A DNA stretch of 64,000 nucleotides, taken from assembly GCF_014168535.1 (NCBI RefSeq), contig NZ_CP060007.1:2046001-2110000 (forward strand), written 5' to 3'. This document shows positions 49,260-58,347 of the stretch, piece after piece; the first letter of the stretch is position 1; each line of letters opens with the position of its first letter. The notes under the pieces are model-generated. The model did no database searches, was not told the origin of the DNA, and saw only the letters and a list, made by a program, of their open reading frames with translations. Source of the DNA: Lacibacter sediminis. Its GTDB lineage: Bacteria > Bacteroidota > Bacteroidia > Chitinophagales > Chitinophagaceae. The position numbers were made by a program, and so were the translations under genes.

Positions 49260-51767
49260 TTATGCCTGCTTACTTGTTTTCCAGGCCATGAACAAACCAC
49301 CAAGTACGATCAGGTAAACAAGAATAGATGATACAAGATTCAATGTATCTCCCAGCTCGTATGATTTCGGCTCGAAACGGAATTCAATTTTATGTTTGCC
49401 TGCAGGCACAGCAAGTCCACGCAATGCATAGTTTGTTTTAACGATCTCTGCTTTTTTACCATCAATGAATGCATTCCATCCAGCCGTGTAATAGATTTCG
49501 CTGAATACAGCAAACTGGTTGGTTGCAGCATTTGATTCGTAATTGATGATGTCGTTTTTGTTTTCGATCAATTGAATGCTTGCAGTTGAATCAGCAACAG
49601 GTTCATTTGCGATCAACGATTTAAATTTGGTTTGCACCACAGCGGTATCACGCAAATTTGTGCTGTCCAAGGCTTTCATCTCTTCCTTTCCATTCGTCAC
49701 ATACTTAATTCCTTTCACAAACCATACAGGTCCAAATGCACCGGGATTCTGTTGTGCAATTGGTTGACCATTCTGCGGGTTCTGCACAATAAAATATTTT
49801 GTATTGAGCATGTTCAATACCTGCATATTATTCTTACCGATCTGATTTTCGATCAGATCCTGGTAGATCTGCAACTTAGCCGGATGATAACCGCCAATAG
49901 AATTATGATGATAAGCTGTTACAGATTCGTTAGTGAAATCAACAGTTGTATTTAATACACGGTAATAACCTTTATCCTGTTTGATCATCTTATCAGCATC
50001 TGTCATTGCAAACGCATTATCAAAGTCAGATGGATCAACAAAGTTACCATCATTCAAATAACGTTTACCAACCGATAACAGATCGAAGCTGCTAAGCAGC
50101 AGCAGTATGACCATTACAGGTAATGGCTTCAATTTTTTATTTGCGGCGAGCCATAGCATAACCAAAGCAAGTGCTAATAAAATAACTGTACGTGCAAGGT
50201 CGCCTGCAAACAAACCTTTACGGTCGGTTTGAATAGCTGTTACAAAACCTTTTCCGAACTGTTCGGCCTGTTGCTGCAATTCAGCTGTTGGTTGCTGTCC
50301 TTGTTGAGTTGCCTGTTGTAACATAGCACCCACCATGTTTTCTTTAAGACGTACATCATTTGGCGACATATAATCAAACGAGAAATACAGAATACCAAGA
50401 ATAGCTACAATGGCCGCAGTGGCAGTAGCTGTTTGTTTGAATGCTTTCTTGATCTTTTCTGTACTGTTATCTCCAAACAACAGATTGTTTACTGCAACAA
50501 CTGCAAGTATCACAAAACAAAGTTGTGGCATCACAAGACCCATAGAAGGCGCACGGAATTTTTTGTATAAGGGAAGATAGTCGAACAGGAAGTAGTTAAT
50601 CGCCTCTACATTCTTACCCCAGGCAAGTATAATCCCAAACAAACCTGCAGCAAACAAACTCCATTTGAGCCATCCTTTCTCGAAGAACATAGCAAACAGG
50701 AACAGCAACATAATAACGGCTCCAAAATAAACCGGCCCTGATGTTGGTTGCTGTTGCCCCCAATAAGAAATGCCATTTGCAAATTGTAGTGCCTGATCTT
50801 CAGCGTAACCGACTTTCTGCATTTCATCAGCAAACTGTGACGTTTTGTATTCATTGCCACCATTACTGCCGCCATAAATACCCGGTACTAACAAGGTGAA
50901 TGTTTCTGCTATGCCGACACTGTACATAAATGCATAATCCTTATCTAAGCCACCACTTGTGGTGTTCTTATCTTTTGTTTCCTTTAATTCGCTCACACCA
51001 CCACGCATACTTTCTTTAGCATACTCCCATGTGGTGAGTGTTCCAATTGCATTTGTGCCCAATGTGATTATGCCAATGATCGCCGCAATAACTGTGGCTT
51101 TTAATGCTGATGCAATTTCTTTTTTCTTAAAACTGTCGATAAAATAACCAACAGTGATAGCGCCTAAAATAAGTAGTGTATAATAAACGATTTGCAGGTG
51201 ATTTGTTCCAAGCTGCAATGCAAGACCTGTTGCCAATGCTGCACTTCCCAGCCACCATTTTTTCTGAAACAGCAGTAACAAACCCGCAACTACCAGCGGC
51301 GCATAACCGATGGCCAGCATTTTTGTATCATGACCGGCGCCAATAATAACGGGATCATAAGTTGAATAAGCATAAGCCAATGCGCCCATGATGCCGATCC
51401 ATGGATTTATCTTCAGCACCAATGCCAATAAATAAAAACAGAGGCATGCAAGAAAAAAGAAGTTGATGGGTTTCGGTAAGCCGAGTGTTAAGATATAACT
51501 CACATAGTGAAAGGAAACATTGTGTGTGCCTTCCAATGCGATCTGGTAAGTAGGCATACCACCAAACATACTGTTCGTCCATTTTGGGAAATGACCCAGT
51601 TGTTCTTTTTTTTCAAACGACTGTTGCGCCATTCCTTTCCAGCCAATATTATCATGTGCATTCAACACCTGGCCTTCTAATGCAGGTTTGCAATATGCAA
51701 TTGCAACAACAACGAAAATAACTACTGCAATGGCGTGGGGAATCAGCTTTTTGAAATCAAAGTTCAT
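49260..51767 (-). CDS. YfhO-family large polytopic membrane protein
   Basis: The 835-residue protein has about 12 membrane helices in the first 560 residues (HAIAVVIFVVVAIAYC; FLACLCFYLLALVL; VIMLLFLFAMFF and others) and then an extracytoplasmic domain (about 570-800) with NEPVADSTASIQLIEN and AGKHKIEFRFEPKSYELG. A last helix (LVSSILVYLIVLGGLFMAW) closes it. This is the YfhO layout of GT-C-like enzymes or glycan-modifying proteins, which add sugars to lipoteichoic acid or other polymers from the lipid-linked side. The substrate here is not known. It precedes the GT4 gene on the minus strand. Confidence 0.86.
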   Translation of the reverse strand: MNFDFKKLIPHAIAVVIFVVVAIAYCKPALEGQVLNAHDNIGWKGMAQQSFEKKEQLGHFPKWTNSMFGGMPTYQIALEGTHNVSFHYVSYILTLGLPKPINFFFLACLCFYLLALVLKINPWIGIMGALAYAYSTYDPVIIGAGHDTKMLAIGYAPLVVAGLLLLFQKKWWLGSAALATGLALQLGTNHLQIVYYTLLILGAITVGYFIDSFKKKEIASALKATVIAAIIGIITLGTNAIGTLTTWEYAKESMRGGVSELKETKDKNTTSGGLDKDYAFMYSVGIAETFTLLVPGIYGGSNGGNEYKTSQFADEMQKVGYAEDQALQFANGISYWGQQQPTSGPVYFGAVIMLLFLFAMFFEKGWLKWSLFAAGLFGIILAWGKNVEAINYFLFDYLPLYKKFRAPSMGLVMPQLCFVILAVVAVNNLLFGDNSTEKIKKAFKQTATATAAIVAILGILYFSFDYMSPNDVRLKENMVGAMLQQATQQGQQPTAELQQQAEQFGKGFVTAIQTDRKGLFAGDLARTVILLALALVMLWLAANKKLKPLPVMVILLLLSSFDLLSVGKRYLNDGNFVDPSDFDNAFAMTDADKMIKQDKGYYRVLNTTVDFTNESVTAYHHNSIGGYHPAKLQIYQDLIENQIGKNNMQVLNMLNTKYFIVQNPQNGQPIAQQNPGAFGPVWFVKGIKYVTNGKEEMKALDSTNLRDTAVVQTKFKSLIANEPVADSTASIQLIENKNDIINYESNAATNQFAVFSEIYYTAGWNAFIDGKKAEIVKTNYALRGLAVPAGKHKIEFRFEPKSYELGDTLNLVSSILVYLIVLGGLFMAWKTSKQA

Positions 51768-51801
51768 AAAGAAAAATTTTCAGTTTCAGTGAGGCAAAAT
51801 A

Positions 51802-52113
51802 ATGGTATTTTGGGGGATTGACAGCATTTTTAACGGTATGAACGGATTTTTGTTTTTCAGCAAGGTGGCTTTTATTCTGAATGTATTATTCTTTGTTGCT
51901 ATAGGGTTTCGATATGTGAATGTGGATCTGCCGCAGTCGGCTGCTTCCATACTTGTAATTGGCGGATTATTCCTGAGTTTGATCGTGAACCTTTTCATCA
52001 ACAGTTGGTTTATAGCTCTGTTGGTTAGAAAGAGAATTGAACTGAAGATCAACAGCATTTTCTTTTTGAATCTTGTAGTGCTCATTATTCAACTATTCAT
52101 CTTTTTTGTATGA
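51802..52113 (+). CDS. Small membrane protein of unknown function
   Basis: The 103-residue product (91 residues if the later ATG at 51838 is used) has three hydrophobic helices (VAFILNVLFFVAIGF, SILVIGGLFLSLIVNLFI and FLNLVVLIIQLFIFFV). No family is recognised. Its stop overlaps the start of the transporter gene by four bases (ATGA), so it is probably translationally linked to it. Confidence 0.6.
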   Translation: MVFWGIDSIFNGMNGFLFFSKVAFILNVLFFVAIGFRYVNVDLPQSAASILVIGGLFLSLIVNLFINSWFIALLVRKRIELKINSIFFLNLVVLIIQLFIFFV

Positions 52114-52895
52114 TCAAACAGATACTTTCTGATAAATCAACCAAACTGTTTCTCATCTTGTCTGGTTTTTTTATCGCCAATGCGATGATCGCTGAATTTA
52201 TCGGTGTCAAAATTTTTTCACTGGAAGATACCATTGGCATTAAACGTTTGGAACTGCCATTGTTCGGGAGCAATTTCAGTTTTCATCTTACCGCAGGTGT
52301 ATTGTTATGGCCGGTTGTCTTCATCATGACCGATATTATCAACGAGTATTACGGATCGAAAGGGGTGAAATTTCTTTCCTATCTCACTGTCACTTTAATA
52401 GCTTATTCATTCTTAATGTTTTCGGGTGCTATTGGTTTAAAACCATCCGAATATTTTACAATTGGAAATGATATAGATAATGCCAACAATGCATTCAAGG
52501 GGATTTTTGGCCAGGGATTATGGATTATAATCGGTTCCATGGTTGCATTCTTAATTGGCCAGGTGTTAGACGTACTGGTGTTTCACCGTATTAAAAAGGC
52601 TACGGGTGAAAAACGGATTTGGCTGCGTGCAACAGGCTCAACGTTGATCTCTCAATTGGTTGATAGTTTTGTGGTATTATTTATCGCATTCTATATTGGC
52701 CGGAGAATACAGGAAGGGCAGGGAGATGCATGGAGTTTAAAGCAGATACTTGTTACAGGAACCGGTAACTACATCTATAAATTTATTGTGGCAATTGCAC
52801 TTACGCCGGTCATCTACCTGATTCATGGTGTGATTGAAAGATATCTCGGTCACGACAAAGCAGCTGAAATGAAAAAAGCTGCAATGTTGGATTAA
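52110..52895 (+). CDS. Queuosine precursor transporter (YhhQ/QPTR family)
   Basis: The 261-residue membrane protein matches the VUT/YhhQ family that imports queuosine precursors for tRNA modification. Six helices are visible (LILSGFFIANAMIAEFIGVKIF, LTAGVLLWPVVFIMTDIINEYYG, FLSYLTVTLIAYSFLMF and others). The TDIINEYYG segment and the late SQLVDSFVVLFIAFY motif are family marks. Start overlaps the small membrane protein gene. A vitamin-like uptake role would complement the DUF6580-like protein elsewhere in the window. Confidence 0.88.
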   Translation: MIKQILSDKSTKLFLILSGFFIANAMIAEFIGVKIFSLEDTIGIKRLELPLFGSNFSFHLTAGVLLWPVVFIMTDIINEYYGSKGVKFLSYLTVTLIAYSFLMFSGAIGLKPSEYFTIGNDIDNANNAFKGIFGQGLWIIIGSMVAFLIGQVLDVLVFHRIKKATGEKRIWLRATGSTLISQLVDSFVVLFIAFYIGRRIQEGQGDAWSLKQILVTGTGNYIYKFIVAIALTPVIYLIHGVIERYLGHDKAAEMKKAAMLD

Positions 52896-52900
52896 GAAAA

Positions 52901-52965
52901 GACGATGGACCACGGACGACAGAAAGAAAACTCGCCATTCACTACTCACCACTGACCACTCATTC
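52901..52965. repeat. Low-complexity intergenic repeat between convergent genes
   Basis: The short gap between the transporter and NUDIX genes contains a purine-rich GGACCACGGACGAC-like segment and then C-rich repeats (CACTACTCACC, ACTGACCACTC). It is similar in character to the inverted and repeated motifs in other convergent gaps of this window. Confidence 0.5.
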
Positions 52966-52969
52966 TTTT

Positions 52970-53425
52970 TTAATGCTTTTCCTTCAACATCCGTGCAACT
53001 AATTTGTCAATGGGAAGTGTAACTGTTTCCTCATTGAAATGATCCCAATCAATTAATCGTATTACTTCCGATTCACCTTTTGGATCAGCTACCTGGTGCG
53101 GTTCAAAATCAAAAGGAGTTGTTTTGAAGGGAAGTAAGATCGGTTCCAATGGTTTCACATAATAATAAATGGAAAGTATCTGGTGTGCTGTATTGAATGC
53201 ACTTTCCTGATAAAAATCGGTGGTGTATAAATGGTCGCCTATCTCTGAATCGATAAACAGTTCTTCTTTTATTTCACGTTTTAAGCAATCTCTGGTGCCT
53301 TCGCCAATTTCCAAACCACCCCCGGGGAATTTTGTGATGTAAGCTCCACGAATAAATTCATCGCTCACCAATACTTTCTTGTCGTCAGTAATAATAACGC
53401 CGTAAACACGAACAGTAAGTGTCAT
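52970..53425 (-). CDS. NUDIX hydrolase
   Basis: The 151-residue protein carries the NUDIX box GGLEIGEGTRDCLKREIKEELF, which follows Gx5Ex7REUxEE; only the final Gly is replaced by Phe. NUDIX enzymes hydrolyse nucleoside diphosphates linked to other groups; the substrate cannot be told from this sequence. The start VRVYGVIITDDKKVLVSDE is the usual first strand pair. It follows the CorA gene with a 14-base gap on the same strand. Confidence 0.9.
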   Translation of the reverse strand: MTLTVRVYGVIITDDKKVLVSDEFIRGAYITKFPGGGLEIGEGTRDCLKREIKEELFIDSEIGDHLYTTDFYQESAFNTAHQILSIYYYVKPLEPILLPFKTTPFDFEPHQVADPKGESEVIRLIDWDHFNEETVTLPIDKLVARMLKEKH

Positions 53426-53439
53426 AATTATTCAGCTAT

Positions 53440-54378
53440 TTAAAATAGTTTCTTTCTAAGAAAATAGATGCCGAGCAAGAGTGATAAACCAAGCGATATC
53501 AGAATGGGGAAATAAAATGCAAAAGCAGAATGCGCTCCTGGTATCGGCACGTTCATGCCGTAAATACTTGCGACCAATGTTGGCAACTGCAACATTACCG
53601 TCACAGAAGTCAATCGCTTCATTACCTGGTTCTGGTTGTTGCTGATGATGCTGGCAAATGCATCCATGGTTGAGCTGAGGATGTTGGTATAAATATTCGC
53701 CATCTCCAATGCCTGGCTGGTATCAACGATGAGATCCTGCAGGAATTCATCTTCTTCATCATTCAATGCAAGGAAATTGGTGCGTTGCAATTTCATCAAA
53801 AGCATTTCATTACTACGCAATGCAGTAACAAAATATACCAGACTTTTCTGGATACGCATCAGATCGAGTAACTCTTCATTCCTGTTGGCATCATATAATT
53901 TTTGCTCTAAAAGGTTTCGACGGTGATTGATCTCTTTCAAAAACTCCATGTAAGCCTGCACCACTTTTTCAAAGATCTTCAACACCATCATATTCCGTTT
54001 ATCGGGATGACGGTTTTGAAACGTATTCAGGAATTTTTTGATCGCACCATTGTCGAACGAATTCACCGTTACGATCTGGTTATGCGTAAGAATAATACAA
54101 ATAGGGATGGTGATGTAAAAGGCATCACTGTCGTTAAATGAATTGTTTTCTGCAGGGGTTTTGATAACGATGAGCTTTACATTATCCTCCAGCTCATAAC
54201 GTGAACGTTCATCAATATCCAGCGAGTCCGTTAAAAAATCAAGCGGAACATCCAGGGCATCTGCAATCTCTGTAAACTCTTCCTGTTTCAGCGGGGGTAC
54301 AATATTTACCCATGCGCCTGATTCAGGCTTTTCGATGGCAAGCGTTTTGCCGTTTTCGTTTTTAAAGAATTGCAACAT
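53440..54378 (-). CDS. CorA-like magnesium/divalent cation channel
   Basis: The 312-residue protein has a large cytoplasmic N-terminal domain with long helices (FLKEINHRRNLLEQKLYD) and two C-terminal membrane helices. The ion-selectivity GMN motif is present (ASIYGMNVPIPG), followed by FYFPILISLGLSLLLGIYF. That layout is CorA/2-TM-GxN. The usual role is Mg2+ uptake, with Co2+ or Zn2+ possible. The start is supported by a promoter match immediately upstream, which would give a nearly leaderless message. Confidence 0.92.
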   Translation of the reverse strand: MLQFFKNENGKTLAIEKPESGAWVNIVPPLKQEEFTEIADALDVPLDFLTDSLDIDERSRYELEDNVKLIVIKTPAENNSFNDSDAFYITIPICIILTHNQIVTVNSFDNGAIKKFLNTFQNRHPDKRNMMVLKIFEKVVQAYMEFLKEINHRRNLLEQKLYDANRNEELLDLMRIQKSLVYFVTALRSNEMLLMKLQRTNFLALNDEEDEFLQDLIVDTSQALEMANIYTNILSSTMDAFASIISNNQNQVMKRLTSVTVMLQLPTLVASIYGMNVPIPGAHSAFAFYFPILISLGLSLLLGIYFLRKKLF

Positions 54379-54385
54379 AGCGGCG

Positions 54386-54393
54386 CAAAGGTA
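54386..54393 (-). promoter_or_regulatory. -7 box of the corA-like gene, nearly leaderless
   Basis: TACCTTTG on the minus strand matches TAnnTTTG and is followed by C, as in many Bacteroidota promoters. Its last base is only eight bases before the ATG at 54378, so the transcript would have a leader of just a few bases. Confidence 0.5.
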
Positions 54394-54404
54394 AGTGGCC
54401 GTTG

Positions 54405-54977
54405 TTAATCTGCGGTTGAAAATTCGATGGCTTCGTTTTTCCTGTTGCGGATGGTTTTATAGTGATGTGTATTATGAAACAGGTTAAAATAAAGCAACTC
54501 ACGAATGGTGATAAGTCCAAGTACAGGATGCGGCACCTGATATTCATCCATGGAGTCATCTTCCCAATAATATCTTATCTGGTCGAGAAATTTTGTGCAG
54601 ATATGTTCAAACCGGAAAATGAGTTTTTCTTTGGCACCTTTCTCTTCTTTTACATTCGGGATGTAACGTTTATCCTGCTCATAACCTTCGTCCAGTTTTT
54701 GATAATAGACTTGTAGCAGTTCTTCATAAGAACGTGATGCGTGATCGGGCTTGCCGTATTTCCATTTTAAAAAAAACTTGGGTGCAAACAAACCGAGCCA
54801 GCCTTTATGAAGACTTAAGGAGAGATGTTCAAGATTTTCCGCAACAGACCATTGCTCTGATTTATAAAAAAACAGAGACTCATCCATTTGCCGGCACTGT
54901 TTGACGATATCGTCAATGGTGTTCTCAGCATGGCTGATGATCTGAAATTTGTTTAAATGATACCTTTTGGCAATCAT
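54405..54977 (-). CDS. DinB-superfamily protein
   Basis: The 190-residue protein has the four-helix DinB fold. The metal-site histidines expected in this family appear in NLEHLSLSLHKGW and NLFHNTHHYKTI. DinB-like proteins include thiol-dependent transferases and damage-inducible proteins, and several Bacteroidota members act on small thiols or are uncharacterised, so no activity is assigned. It lies between the dapF and corA-like genes on the same strand. Confidence 0.8.
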   Translation of the reverse strand: MIAKRYHLNKFQIISHAENTIDDIVKQCRQMDESLFFYKSEQWSVAENLEHLSLSLHKGWLGLFAPKFFLKWKYGKPDHASRSYEELLQVYYQKLDEGYEQDKRYIPNVKEEKGAKEKLIFRFEHICTKFLDQIRYYWEDDSMDEYQVPHPVLGLITIRELLYFNLFHNTHHYKTIRNRKNEAIEFSTAD

Positions 54978-55010
54978 CGGGTGTTGGGGGTTAGGGTTTA
55001 GGATTTTGGA

Positions 55011-55790
55011 TTAAAGTTCGATCGTACCCGAGAAGACAAATGTGGCAGGACCACAGAGCCATATGTTTTCAAAGGACGTATCGGATTTTTTTTCAAACTT
55101 CACTTTCAACTCTCCGCCCGGCGTCAGGATCTTTTTTTCCTGTTGCCCGATGGTGCTGTTGCTTGCAGCAATTGCTGCGGCTGTAACACCTGTACCACAA
55201 CTCAGGGTTTCGGCTTCTACACCCCGTTCATAAGTACGTACACTGAGAGCATCGTCATGAAGCTGAACAAAATTAACATTGATACCCACTTCAGAAAAAG
55301 GGGGTGAGTAGCGAATACGTTTCCCTTCGTCGAAAACTGCGGTTTTTGCTATATCCTTTTCCCAACGGATATAATGCGGTGATCCGGTATTTAAAATGGT
55401 ATGGTCAGCAAATTTTTCAACTTTATCCACGTCCTTCATCTTCAGTTCCACCCAGCCGTTTTCTTTTACCAAAGCTTCGTGAAACCCGTCTGTAGCAAGG
55501 AATGCAGCGGTTTTGTCGATCACGCCAAGGTCCTTTGCAAAGGCCACTAAACACCTTCCACCGTTGCCACACATACTGCCTTCATTTCCATCGGCATTGA
55601 AGTAAACCATCTCAAAATCATAGCCTTCTTTCAGCTGCAACATCATCAAACCATCGGCACCGATGCCGAATCTTCTATCACATAAATTGGCTATTTCTAC
55701 GCTGGTTAATTGCGTAAAATTACCCGTACGATTATCAAGAATAACGAAATCGTTGCCTGTGCCCTGGTATTTATAGAAAGGAATGGTCAT
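55011..55790 (-). CDS. dapF: Diaminopimelate epimerase
   Basis: The 259-residue enzyme from ATG 55790 (MTIPFYKYQGTGNDF) interconverts LL- and meso-diaminopimelate for lysine and peptidoglycan. Both catalytic cysteines are in place: SMCGNGGRC and the second in LSCGTGVTA. The start FYKYQGTGNDFVILDN is diagnostic. A longer reading from 55814 adds eight residues not seen in the family. Confidence 0.96.
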   Translation of the reverse strand: MTIPFYKYQGTGNDFVILDNRTGNFTQLTSVEIANLCDRRFGIGADGLMMLQLKEGYDFEMVYFNADGNEGSMCGNGGRCLVAFAKDLGVIDKTAAFLATDGFHEALVKENGWVELKMKDVDKVEKFADHTILNTGSPHYIRWEKDIAKTAVFDEGKRIRYSPPFSEVGINVNFVQLHDDALSVRTYERGVEAETLSCGTGVTAAAIAASNSTIGQQEKKILTPGGELKVKFEKKSDTSFENIWLCGPATFVFSGTIEL

Positions 55791-55934
55791 TTGTTGTTTC
55801 TTAAAGGGATGCAATATCTATTGCTAAATTACTACAAACTGCGATGACTGCCTTCCTGAGCTGTATTGCTCAGAAAACCGCATTGTTTCGGTTATTGACG
55901 AATATGGGTTGAGTGTAGTTGCTTTTGAGATTGG

Positions 55935-56810
55935 CTAGATCTTGCTGATAATTTCGATCGACTTCTTAATCAAATTCTCTACCGCCGCACCGCCATCTTT
56001 GCTGAATTCTTTTTTCACCCTGTTGGCCACAATGGCGCTGATGGATAAGCATTGATGCCCCATCATTTTGCCCAAGCCATAAATGGCAGAGGTTTCCATT
56101 TCAAAATTGGTAATGCTGTGCTGGCCAAACCTGAACTGAGTTAACCGGTCAATTAATGCGGGATTGGAGAGCCCCAGCCGTAATACACGACCTTGTGGGC
56201 CATAAAACCCCGGGCAAGTAACTGTAATGCCATGATGATAACCTTCCACAAAATGCTTAAGCAGTTGAGAGCCTGCTCCTGTAATGTATGGATATGATAA
56301 ACTGTCTTGCGATTGGGTGTGGGTGATGAATGCCTGCAGCAATTGTTTCTCTTCTTCATTATTATCATGACGATAGAAATGCAACAGATTATCGATACCC
56401 AAACCATGCGTTGATACCACGAATCCATCAACAGGTATGTTTGCCTGTAACGCACCCGAAGTGCCCAGCCTGATGAGATGAAGCGAAGTTAAATTGGGTT
56501 TGATGGTTCTTGTTTCGAAATCAATATTCACCAATGCATCCAGTTCGTTTACCACAATATCAATATTATCGGGACCAATGCCGGTTGATACAACCGAGAT
56601 GCGCTTTTTCCCGATATAACCTGTGTGTGTAATGAATTCACGGTGTTGCAGCGTGTGTTCAACTTTGTCAAAATGTTTCGATACCTCTTTTACACGATCG
56701 GGGTCACCAACGGTGATAATGGTGTTTGCTAATTCATCTGGTCTTACATTCAGGTGGTAAACTGCGCCTCTGTTATTAATGATCAGCTCACTTTCTGCAA
56801 TTCTTTGCAT
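55935..56810 (-). CDS. Nucleoside phosphorylase (uridine phosphorylase-like)
   Basis: The 291-residue cytoplasmic enzyme belongs to the NP-I family, which cleaves nucleosides with phosphate. Phosphate-loop and substrate motifs include ITVGDPDRVKEV, VVSTGIGPDNIDIVVNEL, LIRLGTSGALQ and FEMETSAIYGLGKMMGH. The early YHLNVRPDELANTIITVGDPDRV is typical of uridine phosphorylase-like members in Bacteroidota. Exact base preference is unknown. It is divergent from tRNA-Cys. Confidence 0.9.
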   Translation of the reverse strand: MQRIAESELIINNRGAVYHLNVRPDELANTIITVGDPDRVKEVSKHFDKVEHTLQHREFITHTGYIGKKRISVVSTGIGPDNIDIVVNELDALVNIDFETRTIKPNLTSLHLIRLGTSGALQANIPVDGFVVSTHGLGIDNLLHFYRHDNNEEEKQLLQAFITHTQSQDSLSYPYITGAGSQLLKHFVEGYHHGITVTCPGFYGPQGRVLRLGLSNPALIDRLTQFRFGQHSITNFEMETSAIYGLGKMMGHQCLSISAIVANRVKKEFSKDGGAAVENLIKKSIEIISKI

Positions 56811-56815
56811 AGTTC

Positions 56816-56848
56816 TTTGGGAGTATTTACCCGAATATACTACATTTG
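56816..56848 (+). promoter_or_regulatory. Promoter of tRNA-Cys (TTTG - 21 bp - TACATTTG)
   Basis: TTTG at 56816-56819 and TACATTTG at 56841-56848 match both elements of the Bacteroidota promoter with a 21-base spacer. The -7 box ends 13 bases before the tRNA 5' end. Confidence 0.6.
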
Positions 56849-56861
56849 CACCTCACAAATT

Positions 56862-56932
56862 GGTCCTGTGGCCGAGTGGCTAGGCAGAGCTCTGCAAAAG
56901 CTCGTACAGCGGTTCGAATCCGCTCGGGACCT
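56862..56932 (+). tRNA. tRNA-Cys (anticodon GCA)
   Basis: A 71-base cloverleaf: acceptor GGTCCTG pairs with CGGGACC (one G-U), the anticodon stem GAGCT/AGCTC encloses CTGCAAA giving GCA, and the T loop is GGTTCGAATCC. The discriminator base is T, as expected for tRNA-Cys, and CCA is not encoded. Confidence 0.95.
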
Positions 56933-56986
56933 CAAAAAAAATGAAAAGCGTTGGAAACCATCCTGCGCTTTTTCTGTTTGTAAACT

Positions 56987-57388
56987 ATGCGTTATTCTAA
57001 CTATATCGGAATTTTTGCGGGCTTGCTTATGATCGTTGCTGCCGTGTTCCCTTGGATCTCTATTACTTCAATTGATGCTGTAGTTACTGGCTTTGGTTCT
57101 GAAAAAGTAACAAGATTTGGAATGCCGGTTTTAATGAACCTGTTCATGATAGGGTTAACAACCATCTTTTTTCTTGTGCCGAAATTATGGGCTAAACGTG
57201 CAAACCCATTTGCGGCGGCTATCAACTTTTCGTGGGCTTTGCGTAACCTGTTATTGCTTTCTACTTGCCGCAACGGCGAATGTCCGAAAACTACGATCTG
57301 GCTCTATGTTTATTTCGCCGCTTCGTTGATTTTGTTGGTGATGTCGGTGTTGCCAGATATGAAAGTGATTGAAAAAGGAAAGGAATAA
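56987..57388 (+). CDS. Small four-helix membrane protein of unknown function
   Basis: The 133-residue product begins 54 bases after tRNA-Cys and has four hydrophobic helices (IGIFAGLLMIVAAVFPWI, LMNLFMIGLTTIFFLVP, FSWALRNLLLLSTC and TIWLYVYFAASLILLVMSV). A loop has two cysteines (CRNGEC). No named family is recognised. Confidence 0.65.
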   Translation: MRYSNYIGIFAGLLMIVAAVFPWISITSIDAVVTGFGSEKVTRFGMPVLMNLFMIGLTTIFFLVPKLWAKRANPFAAAINFSWALRNLLLLSTCRNGECPKTTIWLYVYFAASLILLVMSVLPDMKVIEKGKE

Positions 57389-57447
57389 GGAATTAGATAT
57401 TTGGAATTAGGATATCCCAATTACCAATTCCTAATTACTAATTCCAA
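57389..57447. repeat. Nested inverted repeats between convergent genes
   Basis: TTGGAATTAG (57401-57410) and CTAATTCCAA (57438-57447) are exact inverted copies. AATTAGGA (57405-57412) also pairs with TCCTAATT (57429-57436), and GGAATTAG recurs at 57389-57396. It may act as a two-way terminator, but there is no clear T tract. Confidence 0.5.
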
Positions 57448-57453
57448 AAGAGA

Positions 57454-58347
57454 TTACGCTGCTGTAACAACCAACGGCTCCGTTCCAATTTCATCTTCTG
57501 TATTTAATTCTACACGATGCAGAATATCTTTCAATGTTGCCAGGCGTTGAATCATATAAGGTACCGTATCCAGTCCGCTTACAAATTTTAAAATGTAGGT
57601 GTAGATACCAATCATATCACCGGCCTGTAACGTTTTTCCATTTACAGATGATACAGTTAAGAGTGAAACGGTAATGATCGCCATGACCAATAATTCCATC
57701 ACACCAAAATTCCATGCTTCCTGATCGCTGATCTTGATCTGCCATTTACGGAGTTTGTTATAATGCTCGTTGATGCGCAATGGATTTCTTGTAGCCAATA
57801 CATTGATCTGTTGTTCCAGTTCATCGTTCTTGAATTTATTCAATCGGCGCATTCGCTTCCCATAGATATAACTCGTGATGGTAACCGGGATCAACATCAA
57901 CAGGCAAAGCAATACCACCTGCGTATCATAAAAGAACAACAGTATCATCGAACCAACTATATTGTAAGCTGCTTCAATGATGTAGTTGAGATCGAACTCA
58001 AGAAAATCAATAAACTCTCTTGATAATGTTGAATGGGCACTAAGCTTCGACAGATCTTTTTGCTTGTGCTTGCTCATGAGTTTTACCACAAGCGAAGTAT
58101 AGATCTCAGAATAAGTGCGTGAATCGTAACGGTGGCGGATAGTGCCTGTAATCACCCATAATAAATGTGCACCTGCCAGGTAAAACAAACCGTTGTAAGA
58201 ACCTTTGATGAGATCGTTGACGGCTTCACCCAAAAAGTATGGTCGCATCAATAAGCCCAGCATCTCCACCGCAAAGAGGGCGTAAGTGATCAGCAGCTTA
58301 TACTTATACTGTTTTACAATTGTTTGGATAACCCATTTACCAGGCAT
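57454..58347 (-). CDS. ABC transporter transmembrane domain without ATPase domain
   Basis: The 297-residue protein has the ABC type-1 exporter membrane domain: helices at KLLITYALFAVEMLGLLM, GLFYLAGAHLLWVITG, AYNIVGSMILLFFYDTQVVLLCLLMLIPVTITSYIYG, FGVMELLVMAIITVSLLTV and DMIGIYTYILKFVSGLD. The chain then stops at VVTAA where the nucleotide-binding domain normally begins. No Walker A gene lies next to it and the downstream neighbour is convergent, so this is not a simple frameshift. It could pair with a stand-alone ATPase encoded elsewhere or be a membrane adaptor. It lies 126 bases after the ATP-grasp/SET operon on the same strand. Confidence 0.85.
   Translation of the reverse strand: MPGKWVIQTIVKQYKYKLLITYALFAVEMLGLLMRPYFLGEAVNDLIKGSYNGLFYLAGAHLLWVITGTIRHRYDSRTYSEIYTSLVVKLMSKHKQKDLSKLSAHSTLSREFIDFLEFDLNYIIEAAYNIVGSMILLFFYDTQVVLLCLLMLIPVTITSYIYGKRMRRLNKFKNDELEQQINVLATRNPLRINEHYNKLRKWQIKISDQEAWNFGVMELLVMAIITVSLLTVSSVNGKTLQAGDMIGIYTYILKFVSGLDTVPYMIQRLATLKDILHRVELNTEDEIGTEPLVVTAA

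Noticed and set aside
56754..57032. Plus-strand frame running across tRNA-Cys
   Set aside because: It covers the tRNA and parts of two genes in other frames and resembles no protein.
57389..58347. Frameshift loss of the ABC ATPase domain
   Set aside because: The sequence after the stop is a short repeat region and then a convergent gene; no remnant of Walker A or ABC signature is seen in any frame there.
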